Assembly: GCA_024138015.1 (NCBI GenBank)
Contig: JAMXBB010000006.1
Span: forward strand, 75,304,398-75,368,397
Direction: 5' to 3'
Length of the DNA stretch: 64,000 nt
Origin: Lumnitzera littorea
Lineage: Eukaryota; Streptophyta; Magnoliopsida; Myrtales; Combretaceae
The position numbers were made by a program, and so were the translations under genes. Below are positions 9,755 to 21,614 of the stretch, piece after piece (the first letter of the stretch is position 1; every line of letters begins with the position of its first letter). Under the pieces are notes generated by a model. It saw only the letters and a list, made by a program, of their open reading frames with translations, did not search any database and was not told the DNA's origin.

Positions 9755-11076
9755 TGAGCTCCTAAAATCTTATTTAGGGTAACCATACCCAGATTTAAGG
9801 CCTTTGGGAAAAGCTTACTTAATTGAGTCTAAACTTTACAATTAAATTAAAAAAGTTAGTTGAAATAAATCAGTAAAGTTAGATTGTGACAATAATAAAC
9901 AAAAATCTCAATTTTAGCCTTAGAAGTGTGATTATATAATATGGCATAAAACTCTTTAGAATCTTTAAAACCGAGCTTGAAATTCGATGACAACTTAGAA
10001 ATAAGTTAACTAAGCTATAAAAGGAAATAATATAGCATAATATAATATATGGGTATATATGTATTTTTATAAGTTTACCCGATATATATAATAATTATAC
10101 CCTTAAATTAACTTGAAATTAAATAATTATATATAATAAGCAGTAAATTTGCAAAATTTAATGGAAAATATATATTAAAAATAAAAGATATGATATCGAA
10201 ATAAGTATATGAGTATGTTTACATATTACAAGTATTGGTTTCATTACATAGGATATATATACTCGTATATTAATAGAATCATAAAATATTATATAATATA
10301 CTAAAATATTAATAATTAGCTTAAAAATAAACTAAATCCTATCTAATTAGCAATCAAAATTTAGGAAATTATTGGAAACTCACCGTAGCATCTCCATAAT
10401 GGTAAGCGTGAAAAATCCCACACTTATCGTATATAATTTTCTCTATATTATGTGTGATTTTACGTGAAAATGAATTTGAATGCACTGAGCTAATATAAAA
10501 ATCACATATAATTGATTTATGCAAATGAAAATTATGATTTGATCAATTCAGCACAAAAGATTTAGTATTTTGGGTTTTAAACTTAGTATTTTTTTTTTCA
10601 TATATCTTACAAGTCATAAGGTTACCATGGTGGTAGGCCCCACATGAGAAGCACAAAAAAAAAAATAATAATAATAAATAAAAATAAAAATAGAGAAGAC
10701 AAAGACATGGAGCAGGAACTACTAATTAGATGGTAATCCCAACTATCATCGAGCTAACATCTAGAATAGAACCTTTGTAAGTATTACAAAGAGTAGACGA
10801 TACCGTCTTGATGGTAGTCCTAGCTACCGTCATTTTGATGGTACTATCAAGACAGTACCCTTTTGATATAAAAAGCTGCTAAAATGCAATGCGTTGAACT
10901 GGCCCATTTTCCATTTCTTTATTCTTTCCTATGACTTTTCCTTGTTCTCTTGCTAAGGTTTCGTACTTTAGCTTATTTTAGCTTTATTTTTACAATGTAA
11001 TATGGAATCCAACCCGGGGATGCTCGGGAAACATCATTCAAACATGGATTTGGACGTGGAACTCTTATTTTCAGGT
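9755..11076 (+). repeat. 3' LTR of the Tekay element (truncated)
   Basis: Starts TGAGCTCCTAAAATC directly after the polypurine tract. It is AT-rich and non-coding. GATATAAAAAGC at about 10865 is a credible TATA box, followed about 50 bp on by a pyrimidine-rich leader. A palindrome-like pair of ACCGTC/GACGGTA-type motifs occurs at 10800-10860. The LTR ends where the Sirevirus LTR begins (11077), so it is probably incomplete. An (AAT)n tract lies at about 10660-10690. Confidence 0.6.
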
Positions 11077-12501
11077 TGTTTCTTTCTATTGGTCCTATAT
11101 AAGATACTAAGGGGGGTGGGGGGTTTGTGAATTGATATCTTTAAACTTTTTGAAACTTTTTCGATACAAGTTGAAAATACCCCTCTTAATAACTTAATTT
11201 AGTGAGTAGTGATACTTTAATAATTTAGCACACAATTAATAAACAACTTAAAATAAAAAGATAGGAAAGAGAATATCAGGCTAAAAAATTTACAAAGCTT
11301 TAGCTTTGGCTTTGGCTTTGGCTTTTTGCCTATTATTCTCTTCCAACTCTATTATTGGGGACCTGATTTACTTTACTAGTATCGTTCCACTTAATCCACT
11401 ATAACAAAATTATGAGAAGTTTACAACCAATTGCCATACATAGGCTTCAATATACTTTGCTTTGCTTATCTAGTCTCTCTATAATTTAGGTTAATACAGA
11501 TCTACAGAGTATAATCTAACTTCTCTCAATTTCAAACAACAAACAAATTTTACAAGAAAAACAACTGAGAATAGTAGTATGAATCTCAAAAGATTTTGGA
11601 TAAAAACATAAGTAATGATTGATGAGAGATCCACTTCAGTTCAACTTTCTAAAGTAATATCTAAAATTCGTTGTATGCTTTTTCAAATAGTAGAAAGTGC
11701 TCATGATATAAGTGTAATATATGTGTAATGTTTTGCTTCTTAGATTTGTGAATATAATTTTGAATCACTTTTTCTTTTATACTTGAGTCTTCCGATGGCT
11801 AAAAGATGATGAGAATTATCTTCAAATCATGTTTATCCTTTTCAATGTCTAGACAATCCATAGATATTTTTGAGAAGATCTTGGTGATTTGAATTTTAAA
11901 TCCGATCCTCTAAGCTTAGTAAGATATGCTTGATCAACAACTTTCAAATAAGCTTCAAATTTGAATATTTACGGTAGGATATGCTTGATCAGCAATTTCC
12001 AAATAAGCTTTAGTTTAAAAAAATCAAATCCTACAAGATCCGAAACCAATATTTTCCTTATCCATTCTTGCATATATCTTGATTTATCCAAAGATAAGTT
12101 CGCTTAAAAATAATCCCCATGGATTCTTAATTCCATCTTAAGTGAAATGAGATTAAGTGTATTTTCTTAATACACCTAATTTAGTGAAGCTAGGCCTTGT
12201 TTGCTATACTAACTATATGAATAACCTTCTAAAGAATATCGGTCTTTTTTCTTCGAAATCTCTGAACATGTTTCTAAAGTGCTATATAGATTCTTCTTAT
12301 AAAAACTTCTGAAGTATTTTGTGAAGAATTTTAGACTTGTCTCTTTTTCAATCAATTCAAACATTCTGAATAGGTTTTTGAAAATAACTCAATTTGCAAT
12401 ATTAAACTTTCTGAGAAACTTTATGAATACTTGCATACTTATTAATACATTAGCATTCTTCTCTTTTTGTTATCATCAAAATTTATGAGAGATATCGAAC
12501 A
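11077..12501 (-). repeat. Sirevirus-type copia 3' LTR
   Basis: On the minus strand a 1,425-bp LTR starts TGTTCGATATCTC at 12501, immediately after a polypurine tract, and ends near AGAAAGAAACA at 11077. Near its end is the C-rich stretch complementary to the G-run at 11107-11121, typical of plant Sirevirus LTRs next to an AATTCAC motif. A (TTTGGC)n hexamer microsatellite lies at about 11300-11325. Boundaries are by eye; the inner boundary is supported by the polypurine tract, the outer one only by the terminal CA. Confidence 0.55.
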
Positions 12502-12518
12502 TTCTCCCCCTTTTTGAT
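12502..12518 (-). other. Sirevirus polypurine tract
   Basis: The minus strand reads CATCAAAAAGGGGGAGA just upstream of the LTR start. This A5-G5 purine run abutting TGTT is the characteristic 3' polypurine tract of Sireviruses and fixes the element's orientation. Confidence 0.7.
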
Positions 12519-12880
12519 GATAGCAAAAACACTTTATAAATCCAAAAACATAAAGCAAACTGAATTAATATCTAATAAATAGTGAAAAGAAAAACAACCA
12601 ATGAAAATTTATATAAGCAACATGTTATGTAGAACTTAAACGTTTTTGTTGTTTCTCTCCCCTTTTTTTTGTTATCATTAGAGATTATTTATTAACTTTA
12701 CCTTAATATCTATAAATAAACGGTTCGTATAGATTGAAAAGACTTCATTGTAAAACAGAACATATATAGCTAAGCCCATAAAGAGACTTGTCATTAGAAA
12801 ATAAAAGAAACTGATACCATAATAGAGTTTGATTGGAACTAAAGATCCTAACATTGAACAAAATATTAGAATAAGAAAAG
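12519..12880 (-). other. Sirevirus 3' untranslated spacer
   Basis: AT-rich spacer between the stop of the envelope-like ORF (TAG at 12881-12883 on the minus strand) and the polypurine tract. No coding or structural feature seen. Confidence 0.5.
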
Positions 12881-13024
12881 CTATTTGTGAGATCTTTTTG
12901 TTTTCTTTCTAGCACAAAGCTTAAATCTTCCAGAATATGTTGGAATTGCCTTGCTAGGAGAAGTAGTAGCTTCAGATGGTTTCTTTATGGTAAAGGTTGG
13001 TTCATTGTTCTTCATAGAAGTTGG
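12881..13024 (-). pseudogene. Envelope-like ORF, C-terminal end (Sirevirus 1)
   Basis: On the minus strand, Pro/Ser/Thr-rich sequence (NNEPTFTIKKPSEATTSPSK) runs into a basic C-terminus (FKLCARKKTKRSHK) and a stop. It is the last part of the envelope-like reading frame whose upstream half lies at 16055-17826. With solo LTR 13025-16054 and one GTTGG copy removed, the two parts join in the same frame. The sequence itself shows no transmembrane segment, so the name reflects position after pol in Sireviruses, not a demonstrated envelope role. Confidence 0.6.
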
Positions 13025-16000
13025 TGTTACACCCTAAAGCGGCAGAGTCGTAACAGCCCCACTGTATAAACCATTTTAAGATAGAAGTTGGCCTTATAAC
13101 TATTATCCTAAACCTGATCTACACAAGGCGTCTACGATTAACCCGCTTTGAACTAAACAATTTGTAATTTAAATAAGTCATTTACCTAAGAAAGTGAGAA
13201 AATATATATATACACTATAATTCAATTATTACAATTAGAGTTTACAACATTTCATCGTAATATATTTCCTAGTTATTACATTATTCAAAAATGAAATAAA
13301 AGCTTAGACCCTAAAAATATATGTTTATTCTTCAAATGTTTTTCTTCACTCTCCAGAATTCAGCAATTGTTAGCTTCAGAGTAGTTGTAAGCTGCTTCTT
13401 AGCCAGTACCTGCATAATGTCTATAGGGATATGACCAACTATAGCTCAATAAGTTAAGATGGAGGACTTAAACTACACCATAAACACAAACAAAGTTATC
13501 AACCAAATCATTTGGTGCAATGCATGTTTAAGCAAATGCCATCGTACGACGTTGTCTAGCCCGTCGTGAGATTAGAGAAATTGCGCCCGCTCTTATCCAG
13601 GTTGAAGAGTTGCCGTTAATGCAATAGCTCACGACTAAACCCAGGCTTATGCAATGGAGACACTGCTCTTCCCGCGACTACCTTCGAACTATTGACTTCA
13701 CCCTTGCCACGACTTCCTCACCTATCATTTAGTTTGATTAAGGATGAAGAAGGGACCCATTATGCCATCCGGCACTATCCCTTTTGATGGGGTTGATATT
13801 TGGTTGGAGAATCCTAGGTTTCCCTTAATGGGTTGCTATGTAGGTCCGATTTATGTTTATAAGTCATATCTTTGTTAAATTAAGTTTAAGGTGATCGATC
13901 ACTTCATACAAGGCAAACTAGAATAGCAAACAGAATCATAGCATCACTCATAATCAAGCATATGCACACAACTAACTATCTAACAAGCACAACTAAGTAT
14001 AATCTCAAGCCTCCTAAATACATCATCGTATTAGTCCTAACTTACCTGGACTGCTCGTTCACTTATTTAAGGTCCAATTCGCTTAGGCTATCGCTGATTA
14101 TCCCTATAACATAAACGTGGTTTTCAGTTTTTCATATAACTATTATAGGTTGGTTTTATCTTATAACGCTTATTGTTATTTTTTGTTTATGGTTTAATAT
14201 ACCTAATTACCTAGGTCTTAAGTCTTTTACAATTATTCTTGAATCGTGTTAAGTTCTGTTTTAGTTTTCGCATCAACTTCTAAATTAAGTTTTTAACTCA
14301 ATTTTTGGTTAAAGATTTATATGTACATCTTAAGAAATCATTCCAACCCATAATGTGGAATTAATCGCATTAATTTTGGATATCCTAAATATCATTTTTA
14401 ATCTTTAACTAGTGTTCTAGTCCGTGCGGTACATCCGGATCCTAGTTTAATCACTAAATTCACCCCCGTTATGAGAATATCTTACATTTTTCATATAATT
14501 TCCCTAATTTAAGTTTCCTATCAGATTTATTGTATATTTTTATTATTATCATAATATCAATTTTTATTCTAATATCTTCTATTTATTATATTTCCAATAA
14601 TTACATATTATGCATTATCATATATTATGTATATAATACACATCTAATAATTTTATCACTGTAATTACCATCTCCCAACATCAATTATTATTTCAAAATG
14701 TCTAAATTCATCTTAAATAAGATTTTACACCTAATTATCCTAAATTACCAAATTAACTTAAAATGTACTATTTTTCCCTATTACTTATTTATTACATAAT
14801 TAGCCTAATAATTACATTTAACACCTTAAATGCTACAAGTATCATACTTCATTAGATTTCAACATCTTAAAGCATATAATTATTTACTAAATCATTAATT
14901 ACTTAATTAACTATTTAATTACTTAATTAACCTTAAATTACCCATTTTATGCCTCATTTTAAGGCCTAAAAATTATCTAAAATTTTTGAAAATTAACTAT
15001 TGTATATCATCTAAGTAGTCTACAAAAAAATTTTGGGCTCAAAATTACACTCCTAAGGTCATTTATTTCTAAACCGAAACATGCTCAGTTTTGTATGATT
15101 TCTTAATGACCATATATCACAGGGCATATTTTCATCAAAATAATATTTTTCCTAAAAACGATATATAAAAATATTCCAGAATAAGAAAATTCATAACTTT
15201 CTAAGAATATTTACTATTTTTACAAAATTACACAAAATCAGGCTGGAAATTGAACTCATCGATTTGGGTGACTCCGGCTCACTTAGGCGTTGCCATCACC
15301 GTATGGTGGTGGTGGTCATCCACTCCCAATTGCTCGTTGGGTTTGGGTTCTCCTTAAAAGCCCCAATTGCATAGATTTTTTGTGATTTTTTCTGAATTCC
15401 TAATTTACTCTCAATTTCGCCTCTCTCTATTTTTATCACTCTCCAAACTGATCAAATGAGGTTCTAATTTTTTTTTTTTATTTATAGAGCATGAGGGAAA
15501 TTATTGTACATTAATTAGACAAAACAATTGCCTTATCTTTTCTTTTTTCCACTTTCTATTTGTTGCATTTTAATTGCTTGATTTTGTTTCTTCAATTCTA
15601 GATTGCAACGCCTCAATTTTGGATTTTTTCTCATTTTTCCTGATTTTTCTTGATTTTTCCTTAATTAATTATAAATTTTATTTAATTATTTATTATTATT
15701 TAGTACATTTCGCATATTTTAAGTAATTACACGTATTTCTACCTACATGTAAATTCATATATAGTACAAATAAATATTCCTAAATATTATTTAGGCCATT
15801 TTATGATTTTTAGTATACATATAATTTATCTCTAGCGATTCGTTAATTATCAGAATATATTTTACGTATTTTTGATAAATAACGAGTTATATACTTAAAA
15901 TTGGAATTTTTATATTCTTTTATTTTATTGCTTATTTTCTTAAATTCGAACTTATGGGATCATTTTACTAATATTTCTAGCTTTACTTATAATTTAGGCT

Positions 16001-16054
16001 CAATTAGATCTTTCAGCAGATCGAAACCCTAAGTGACTAGTTATGGGGCTTATA
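13025..16054 (-). mobile_element. Solo LTR, Tekay-type, 3.0 kb (copy G)
   Basis: 3,030-bp insert between GTTGG at 13020-13024 and 16055-16059. On the plus strand it starts TGTTACACCC and ends GGGGCTTATA (ancestral CA complement decayed). The host envelope-like frame is restored in phase when it is removed. It is non-coding, with an internal segment (13540-13760) enriched in CG-containing motifs such as CGTACGACG, unlike the rest. Its later part (about 14940-15350) resembles 49600-50000 in the same orientation. It contains a poly-T tract at 15469-15480. Confidence 0.8.
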
Positions 16055-17826
16055 GTTGGTGTAGTTTGAGCTGGAACAAGTACAATATCCTTTTTGTTAG
16101 AATCGATATAATGAGTTTCTGTGTTTCCTTTTGGAGGTGTATGTTCTTTAGGGTTCAGGATAGGAGTGGCAATTTGAGGTGTTGGAGTTTCTGAAGATGG
16201 AAACTTAGGATCTAAAGATTGTGGGGAGCTGATTAGAGTTTTCTTAGAAGTTGGAATAGGGATTAGATTGGTTTGAATAGTTGGTTGAGTAGAAACCATA
16301 GAAGAGTGAGGTTTAGCTATTGTAAAGTGAGGATCTTAGACAGCAACAGTTGGTTCAGATGAAGGAACAGTTGGTTGATTCTGTGAAGGGAGTTTAGATG
16401 GAAGATTAGTAAGATGAGTTTTGTCATCAGGATTAGGTTTTGAAACAGTTTCTTTAACCTAGACATTGAATAAGTCCTTCATTCCTTAAGTTGATCCTTA
16501 ATTAGCTTCCCAAGAACTTCATTAAATCCCTTAGAAATTTGTTCAACAAAAACTGAACTTTTGCCTTGTTTAGAGGGAGTAAGCTATAATTCGGTACTTT
16601 TTGAATTACTATCTGAAGGTGATCCAGTTGCTTTCCTGAATTCTATCCCATTAGTTCTTTTTACCAATTTCCCTTTTTTTGTTTTTTTTTTCTATAGTAG
16701 GTTCCTTTCCTTTTTTTTCTTTTCTTATCTTTTCATTGTCCTTTTCTTTAATAATGATCACCCTTCTTCCAATGTTTGAAGGATGAACATAAATTCCTCC
16801 ATTACATGATTGCCAAAGTTTATCATCCACGTAAATCCCCTTTTGCTTAAAGATTCTCTACCCTAACTTAATGGGATAGAAAGGACAAGTTGCTTCACCT
16901 GGTATTTTTGGTTTCTTGAAATTGAAGAGGGTCATCAATAAATTTCCATATGGCCGGACATTGAAGTGTTGCCATATGTACCTCATCATTAGCTTTACTA
17001 CATCTACCTTTCTTTTTCCTAATGTTGCCAAAACAACCATTGCAACTTCTATTGTTATAGAGGTTGCATTACCCCTTTTAGGTAACACAAATGTGTTGAC
17101 AAACTTGTGCAAGATTTTAACTAATAGCTCAAACTTAGTGCCAAAAATATCTCTGCCTACACCTAACTCTATTCCATCATTCACCTTAGTCATTTGTATT
17201 AAGTTTTCATCTTCTTAGATTTTCTTAATGCCAAAGCATTTCAGGATATCCTTCTTCAATATTTCAATTTTTTAATCCAGTATTACTAACTTCCAAACTT
17301 CTTAATCCTTATTATTAAGTTTTCTATAAAATTCATCCACAAGTTCTCCATATATAACTCCTCTCATATTTACTAAGCTATTCAGACCTAACCCATCCAT
17401 ATACTCCTTCTAGTAAAAACTATTCTTTTCAAAGAATTCTAAATGTAAAAAAAAAAAAAAAAGAAACTTTGATAGATAGATTTTTACCTTTTACTATATA
17501 TCATTTCTTGGGCTTATCTTTCAGCTTGGAGGAGGGTTTTGTGATCATGGCTTTCGGAGATTTCTGAATAGCTTTAGAAGGTTTTGAGGTTTTTTTCACT
17601 AAGGTTGTAACCTTAATCTTTCATGGAGTCTTCTTAAGTTCTAGCATAGGAGGTTGTTAAGGAGGATCTTTTTCAAACTTTTCTTTAGATGGCTTGTTTG
17701 AAGAACCAATGCCTTCAGATTTAGTAACTTCTTCGAATGAACTAGAATTTTACACATCCTGTACATCCTTCTAATTAATTTCCTTGATAGGTTTAGAATG
17801 CCTTTTAGAACCATTCTTTTGGTTCA
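16055..17826 (-). pseudogene. Envelope-like gene, central part (Sirevirus 1)
   Basis: Reading on the minus strand from 17826: a Lys/Pro/Ser-rich stretch to about 17500. A globular region begins at about 17440 with FEKNSFY, NSLVNMRGVIYGELVDEFY (17330-17400) and a 111-residue open frame at 16858-17193. The latter contains KFVNTFVLPKRGNATSITIE followed by LMMRYIWQHFNVRPYGNLLM. This LPK-GN pattern followed by a predicted helical LM-YI segment is the conserved core of the envelope-like / putative plant transposon protein family carried downstream of pol by Sireviruses and some gypsy elements. A Pro/Ser/Thr-rich tail follows (16000-16299, many TP and SP pairs). A (A)n run at 17448-17462 and several stops break it. 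Function in the family is unproven. Confidence 0.65.
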
Positions 17827-19041
17827 TGGTATAAGGCAAGTGCACCTATGAATTTTAATATAGTGGATGTGAGTCCGTATCGTTCCTTCAGAAATTTCGA
17901 GTACTAATATTAACCTTAGCATTATTATCTAACCGGAAAATTGTGATGAGTTGAATAAATTAAAAATACTGAAATTAACCATCTAAACTAATTATGAGAC
18001 TTGATTAAGCAAATCAGAAAGCAATAAACTACGAACGACTTCAAGAAATTAATAACGTATTTAGGAATTATTTTCCTTAGTGTTTAACATGTGATCTTTT
18101 AAAATATATTCAATTTAGTTTCTATTATTCTTGACTGGAGGGATTCACAATTGAAGCTAATACCTTTTTCAAGCATATTAATCCTAATTCTAAATTATTT
18201 ACTGGAATCTCTTCACTTAGTAATATAACTTAGAATTGCATTAATGTATAATGAATTCCCACACAAATAATCAACTTTCCGGAAGAAACATGTATCTTAT
18301 CTCTAAGTATACATGTAATTCTCTCCAATTATGCCTAGATCTAATTACACATGCAATTTCTCGATTATCATGCATAATATCATAAATTGATACTCTAGAA
18401 TTATCCATCAACAATTAAACAACATAATTGAATCAAGAAAATATAGAAACTTTATTGAAAATTATAATTCAACCCAAAAATCACATGAAACCCTAGGTTC
18501 CATAATCCTAAATACTCGAATTCTAAGCTATCATAATGAATCTAAAAACGAGTTCCATCAAAAACGTAAAATAAAACATGGAAAACCCCTTTAATTGATG
18601 AACAATCTCTCTAATCTTGAAGTCGATGTTGCTCTCGCCTTTTTCTTCTCTTTCTTCTCAAGTCTCTTCTCTTCTCCCGTGTTTCTCTAATGTCTCTCCC
18701 TTGTCTAAACCCTCAGATATCCTTATATATATATATATATTATAAGGATTCTGTTTTCGTCACCAGACACGGCCTGGGACATGGCCGTGTCCCCGGGTCG
18801 TGTAACTTTCTGCACCTAGGCAAATTTTTCTACATAACTTCAAAACTTCATAACTTCTTCGTTTGAACTCCGATTTGAGTGAAACTTGATTCCTTTTCTT
18901 CGTTTTCGATCCTAGAACACGTTCAAACCTTAAAATCAAAATTTTACTCAATTAAGTATCAATTTCTTTAAAGAAAACCAAAAATGTGAGGAAAATACTA
19001 TAAAATCACCATATGAAATATGTTTAAAATCAGAGTTATCA
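17827..19041. mobile_element. Solo LTR, family Y, 1.2 kb (copy 1)
   Basis: 1,215 bp between GTTCA at 17822-17826 and 19042-19046. Ends read TGGTATAAGGCAAGTG and AATCAGAGTTATCA. The same sequence occurs at 22345-23582 (opposite orientation) and 36304-37603 (same orientation), each with its own 5-bp duplication. Removing it restores the envelope-like frame (EV followed by NQKNG). The CAAGTGCACC start and the GC-rich GACACGG motif are reminiscent of Tat/Athila-type LTRs. A (TA)n tract at 18725-18741 could serve as TATA if transcription runs on the minus strand. A 9-bp perfect inverted repeat is at 18766-18791. Confidence 0.85.
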
Positions 19042-19202
19042 GTTCACTTCTTGAGTACTTTCCTCTATTGGCTCATCACGTAGTTCTAGGGTTTAGGTTC
19101 TTTCAAGTGATTCTTAATGGATTTTAGAGGGTAGATTGGGTTAAGAATTTGTAGGAATGGTGGTGTTGGTTTCTTGTTCATCAAGAACAATAGTATTATC
19201 AG
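19042..19202 (-). pseudogene. Envelope-like gene, upstream Thr/Pro/Glu-rich part
   Basis: Minus-strand sequence upstream of solo LTR Y1. It reads as a low-complexity acidic and threonine-rich segment (TNTTIPTNS, then LRDEPIEESTQEV) continuous in frame with 17826 leftward. It is cut at 19203 by a Tekay LTR fragment. Confidence 0.45.
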
Positions 19203-19870
19203 TGCAAGGACCCTAAGGGGGGAGCCTAGTAGTATTGCTTAGAATTTCCCTATCATATGTACATCTATGATAAGAAAACTGCCTTGTAAGTTAAAGATTG
19301 CAAGACTTTAAATAATTAGTCGCTAGGGTCTTCAATTTTAGTTTATTAACTCATTGTATAATGTAAATAACTATAGATATCCATTATTCCATGTTACCGT
19401 GGAGAATTGGTATCCCTTACCAAAATAGTAAAATAAGATAGACAATTCCGAAAAATTCTAAACTTACTAAAGATATTAAACTTAATCGATATGTTAGTTG
19501 TTTCCTGGAGCATTCCAAATTAACTACATGAGCTTTTCATCATACTGATTCAATAGTAGCACTCTGCACTTGATTCCTATCCCTGTCCCAACTATTGATC
19601 AACCTGCAAGGAAAAGAACTGTTAGAGTGTAAGCTTACGCTCAGTGAGATAAATCTCCTTGTTTATATCGTATGACAAAAGTTTATTTAATGTACAAACA
19701 TATTAATACATGATCAATCAATATGCCAAACAATACATGCAGTGGCCTAGGAACTGCATGCAACTTAAAATGACATCCCCTGTAGCTAGGGTTGGAGGTA
19801 ATTAATCGATACAAACCAAAATTCGGGTCTTAGCACTTGGGTTTTATATCGATAAATATTCTCTAGGCTT
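19203..19870 (-). repeat. Tekay LTR fragment (copy D)
   Basis: Starts TGCAAGGACCC and matches, in reverse orientation, the 3' part of solo LTR A (6700-7425) in order. Shared blocks include GCCTAGTA, CATATGTAC, GATTGCAAGACT, GATATCC and the CAACCTGCAA..GAAAAG block, followed by the conserved ATGCCAAACAATA (19727-19739) and GGGTTGGAG boxes. Similarity stops near 19870, where the sequence around the large inverted repeat begins. Its remaining part may be 23814-25453. Confidence 0.65.
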
Positions 19871-19985
19871 GATGAGACTAAAGTAATAAAAAATGATAAA
19901 GAATTTAAAACAAAAGCTTAAGACGAGCTTGAAAACGTAAATGTAAAATTTAAAAACCTTAATCATGTAAAAAAAGAAAAACAAA

Positions 19986-20822
19986 ATATGTGCAACAGAA
20001 ATCAAAACCTCAAATTTGAAGAAAGCCCTATTTTAGCAAGTTAACCCCAAAGTATGTAGAAATTTGTAATTGAGCATTTAATGATTAGAGATATTCTAGA
20101 TAATGCCAATTAAATAAATTAAGATAGTTTAGGAAATAACATCAATAAAGTTATGAATTTACCCCTCTATATATATGTATTGCACCCTACATGTATATAT
20201 GTATACATATAACTTTCTTTCATGTACATTATCTATGCAATAGACCCTATAATATCAACTAAGCCAATGAAAATACTAAATTAATAAAATTATCACATTT
20301 TTAGCCCAATCCACTTGTAGTGCCATACATATCTATATGTATCTATGTGTAATGTTTCCTGTATGTTATATTATGCAAAATGTGGTCTATTGCACCAATA
20401 TATTTTATTAGGCATTATGTAAGTACAATATATCCAATTAATGTGATTTAATAAGTCATATACCTAGTTAGCTAAACTCTCCTAATTATTTCGAGGTCTA
20501 TCTAACCCATCTAGACAAGACACAAGAAGGAAAATATCCCTTCTTTTCCTACCCAGTTTCTAACTGAACTACTAATGGATCAATCCTCTCTCTCTCTCTC
20601 TCTCCATATCCTAATGAATCTCTCACAGATTGCTCTTGCTGAAATATGTCATTTCATACTACCTCTCTCTTTCTCCAAACCTCTTGCAAATGGACAAATC
20701 ACCACCACTCACTTACTATAACTTCATGCAGTTGTCTTCCATTTGCTTCCTTTTATTCCTGTCTTCAATCACTAAGGTGAACAAAGGCTCATAGCTCCAA
20801 ACGACAGCAATGCCATGTCGTA
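19986..20822 (+). repeat. Long inverted repeat, left arm
   Basis: 837 bp whose reverse complement matches 21615-22344 plus 23583-23726, with scattered substitutions and small indels. Shared landmarks: GAAGAAAGCCCTATTTTAGC at the outside, the CTTTCTTTCATGTACATTATC block, AAGGAAAATATCCCTTCTTT, and ATGCCATGTCG at the inside edge. It contains a (CT)n tract at 20588-20605 that the other arm lacks. No ORF of note. Confidence 0.85.
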
Positions 20823-21614
20823 AGCCAAAGAAAAAAAACTTCCAATCACCCGTTTTGCCAAAAGAAAGTCACAAGTTATAGGTTTTTCTTTTATGTTATC
20901 TAAGATTAAGGATGAAGTCCATCTAAAATTTTTAGTAATAGCAATGGCCAATGGTGTTGGATTTTGATTTTATAGAAAGGTGTTTCAAACCTACTCTGTA
21001 ATCTTAGTTTCATCGCAGTCACCACCGTCAATAGCTATGACACTTACCCTTTGCCGACAAACATCTTCACCAGCCTTCCATGACTTTTCTTGCTAACATT
21101 TTGACAAATACTGAAACTTGAATATTAATCCAATTACATCTCTATGTTGCACAAGATAAGACTTTAGCTTCGTTAATTCTATTAAGTGCAAGCTTCTAGA
21201 CAAAAATTGAATATAAATGCATGTTTACTAGTGGATGCAAAATATGGTATGTAGATGATTTTATTTTTATGACCTACGACATACATAAATACTATGAATC
21301 GATTGGTTAGAGATCAAACAAGATTAGGAAATAATATATTTGGAAGTATGTAAATACAAGTAGGGCCAAGAGTCTTTAAACAGGGATTCATTCCAATAAT
21401 AAATAATGCTTGTAGTTATAGTGAATCCTGGAACTTTAGTTAGGAGAAAGTGTATAAATATAGATATGAAAGTGAGATGCTAAGGGTTCCAAAATGAAAA
21501 AAAGGTATATAAAGTTTGCTTCTTCGCTCATTTTGATGAAACTGAATAATAATAATATTACTAATAATAATAATAATAAATGAGGTAAAATGAAGTAGTG
21601 ATGATATAAGAGTA
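20823..21614. other. Unique spacer between the inverted arms
   Basis: 792 bp of AT-rich sequence between the arms. I found no transposase, no retroviral motif and no long frame. A (TAA)n microsatellite is at 21547-21583. If the arms belong to a foldback element this is its loop or cargo. Confidence 0.6.

Larger units (their letters stand above)
1382..11076 (+). mobile_element. Tekay/Del-type Ty3/gypsy element, 5'-truncated
   Basis: A degenerate chromovirus reads gag, zinc knuckles, protease, RT, RNase H, integrase, chromodomain-like tail, polypurine tract and 3' LTR on the plus strand. There is no 5' LTR: 1382-1476 between Cassandra and gag is unrecognised sequence. The element is split by the solo LTR at 4018-7425 and its 3' LTR is cut at 11076 by a Sirevirus LTR. 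The pol order (integrase last) is that of Ty3/gypsy, and the C-terminal module after integrase supports the chromovirus lineage. Confidence 0.85.
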
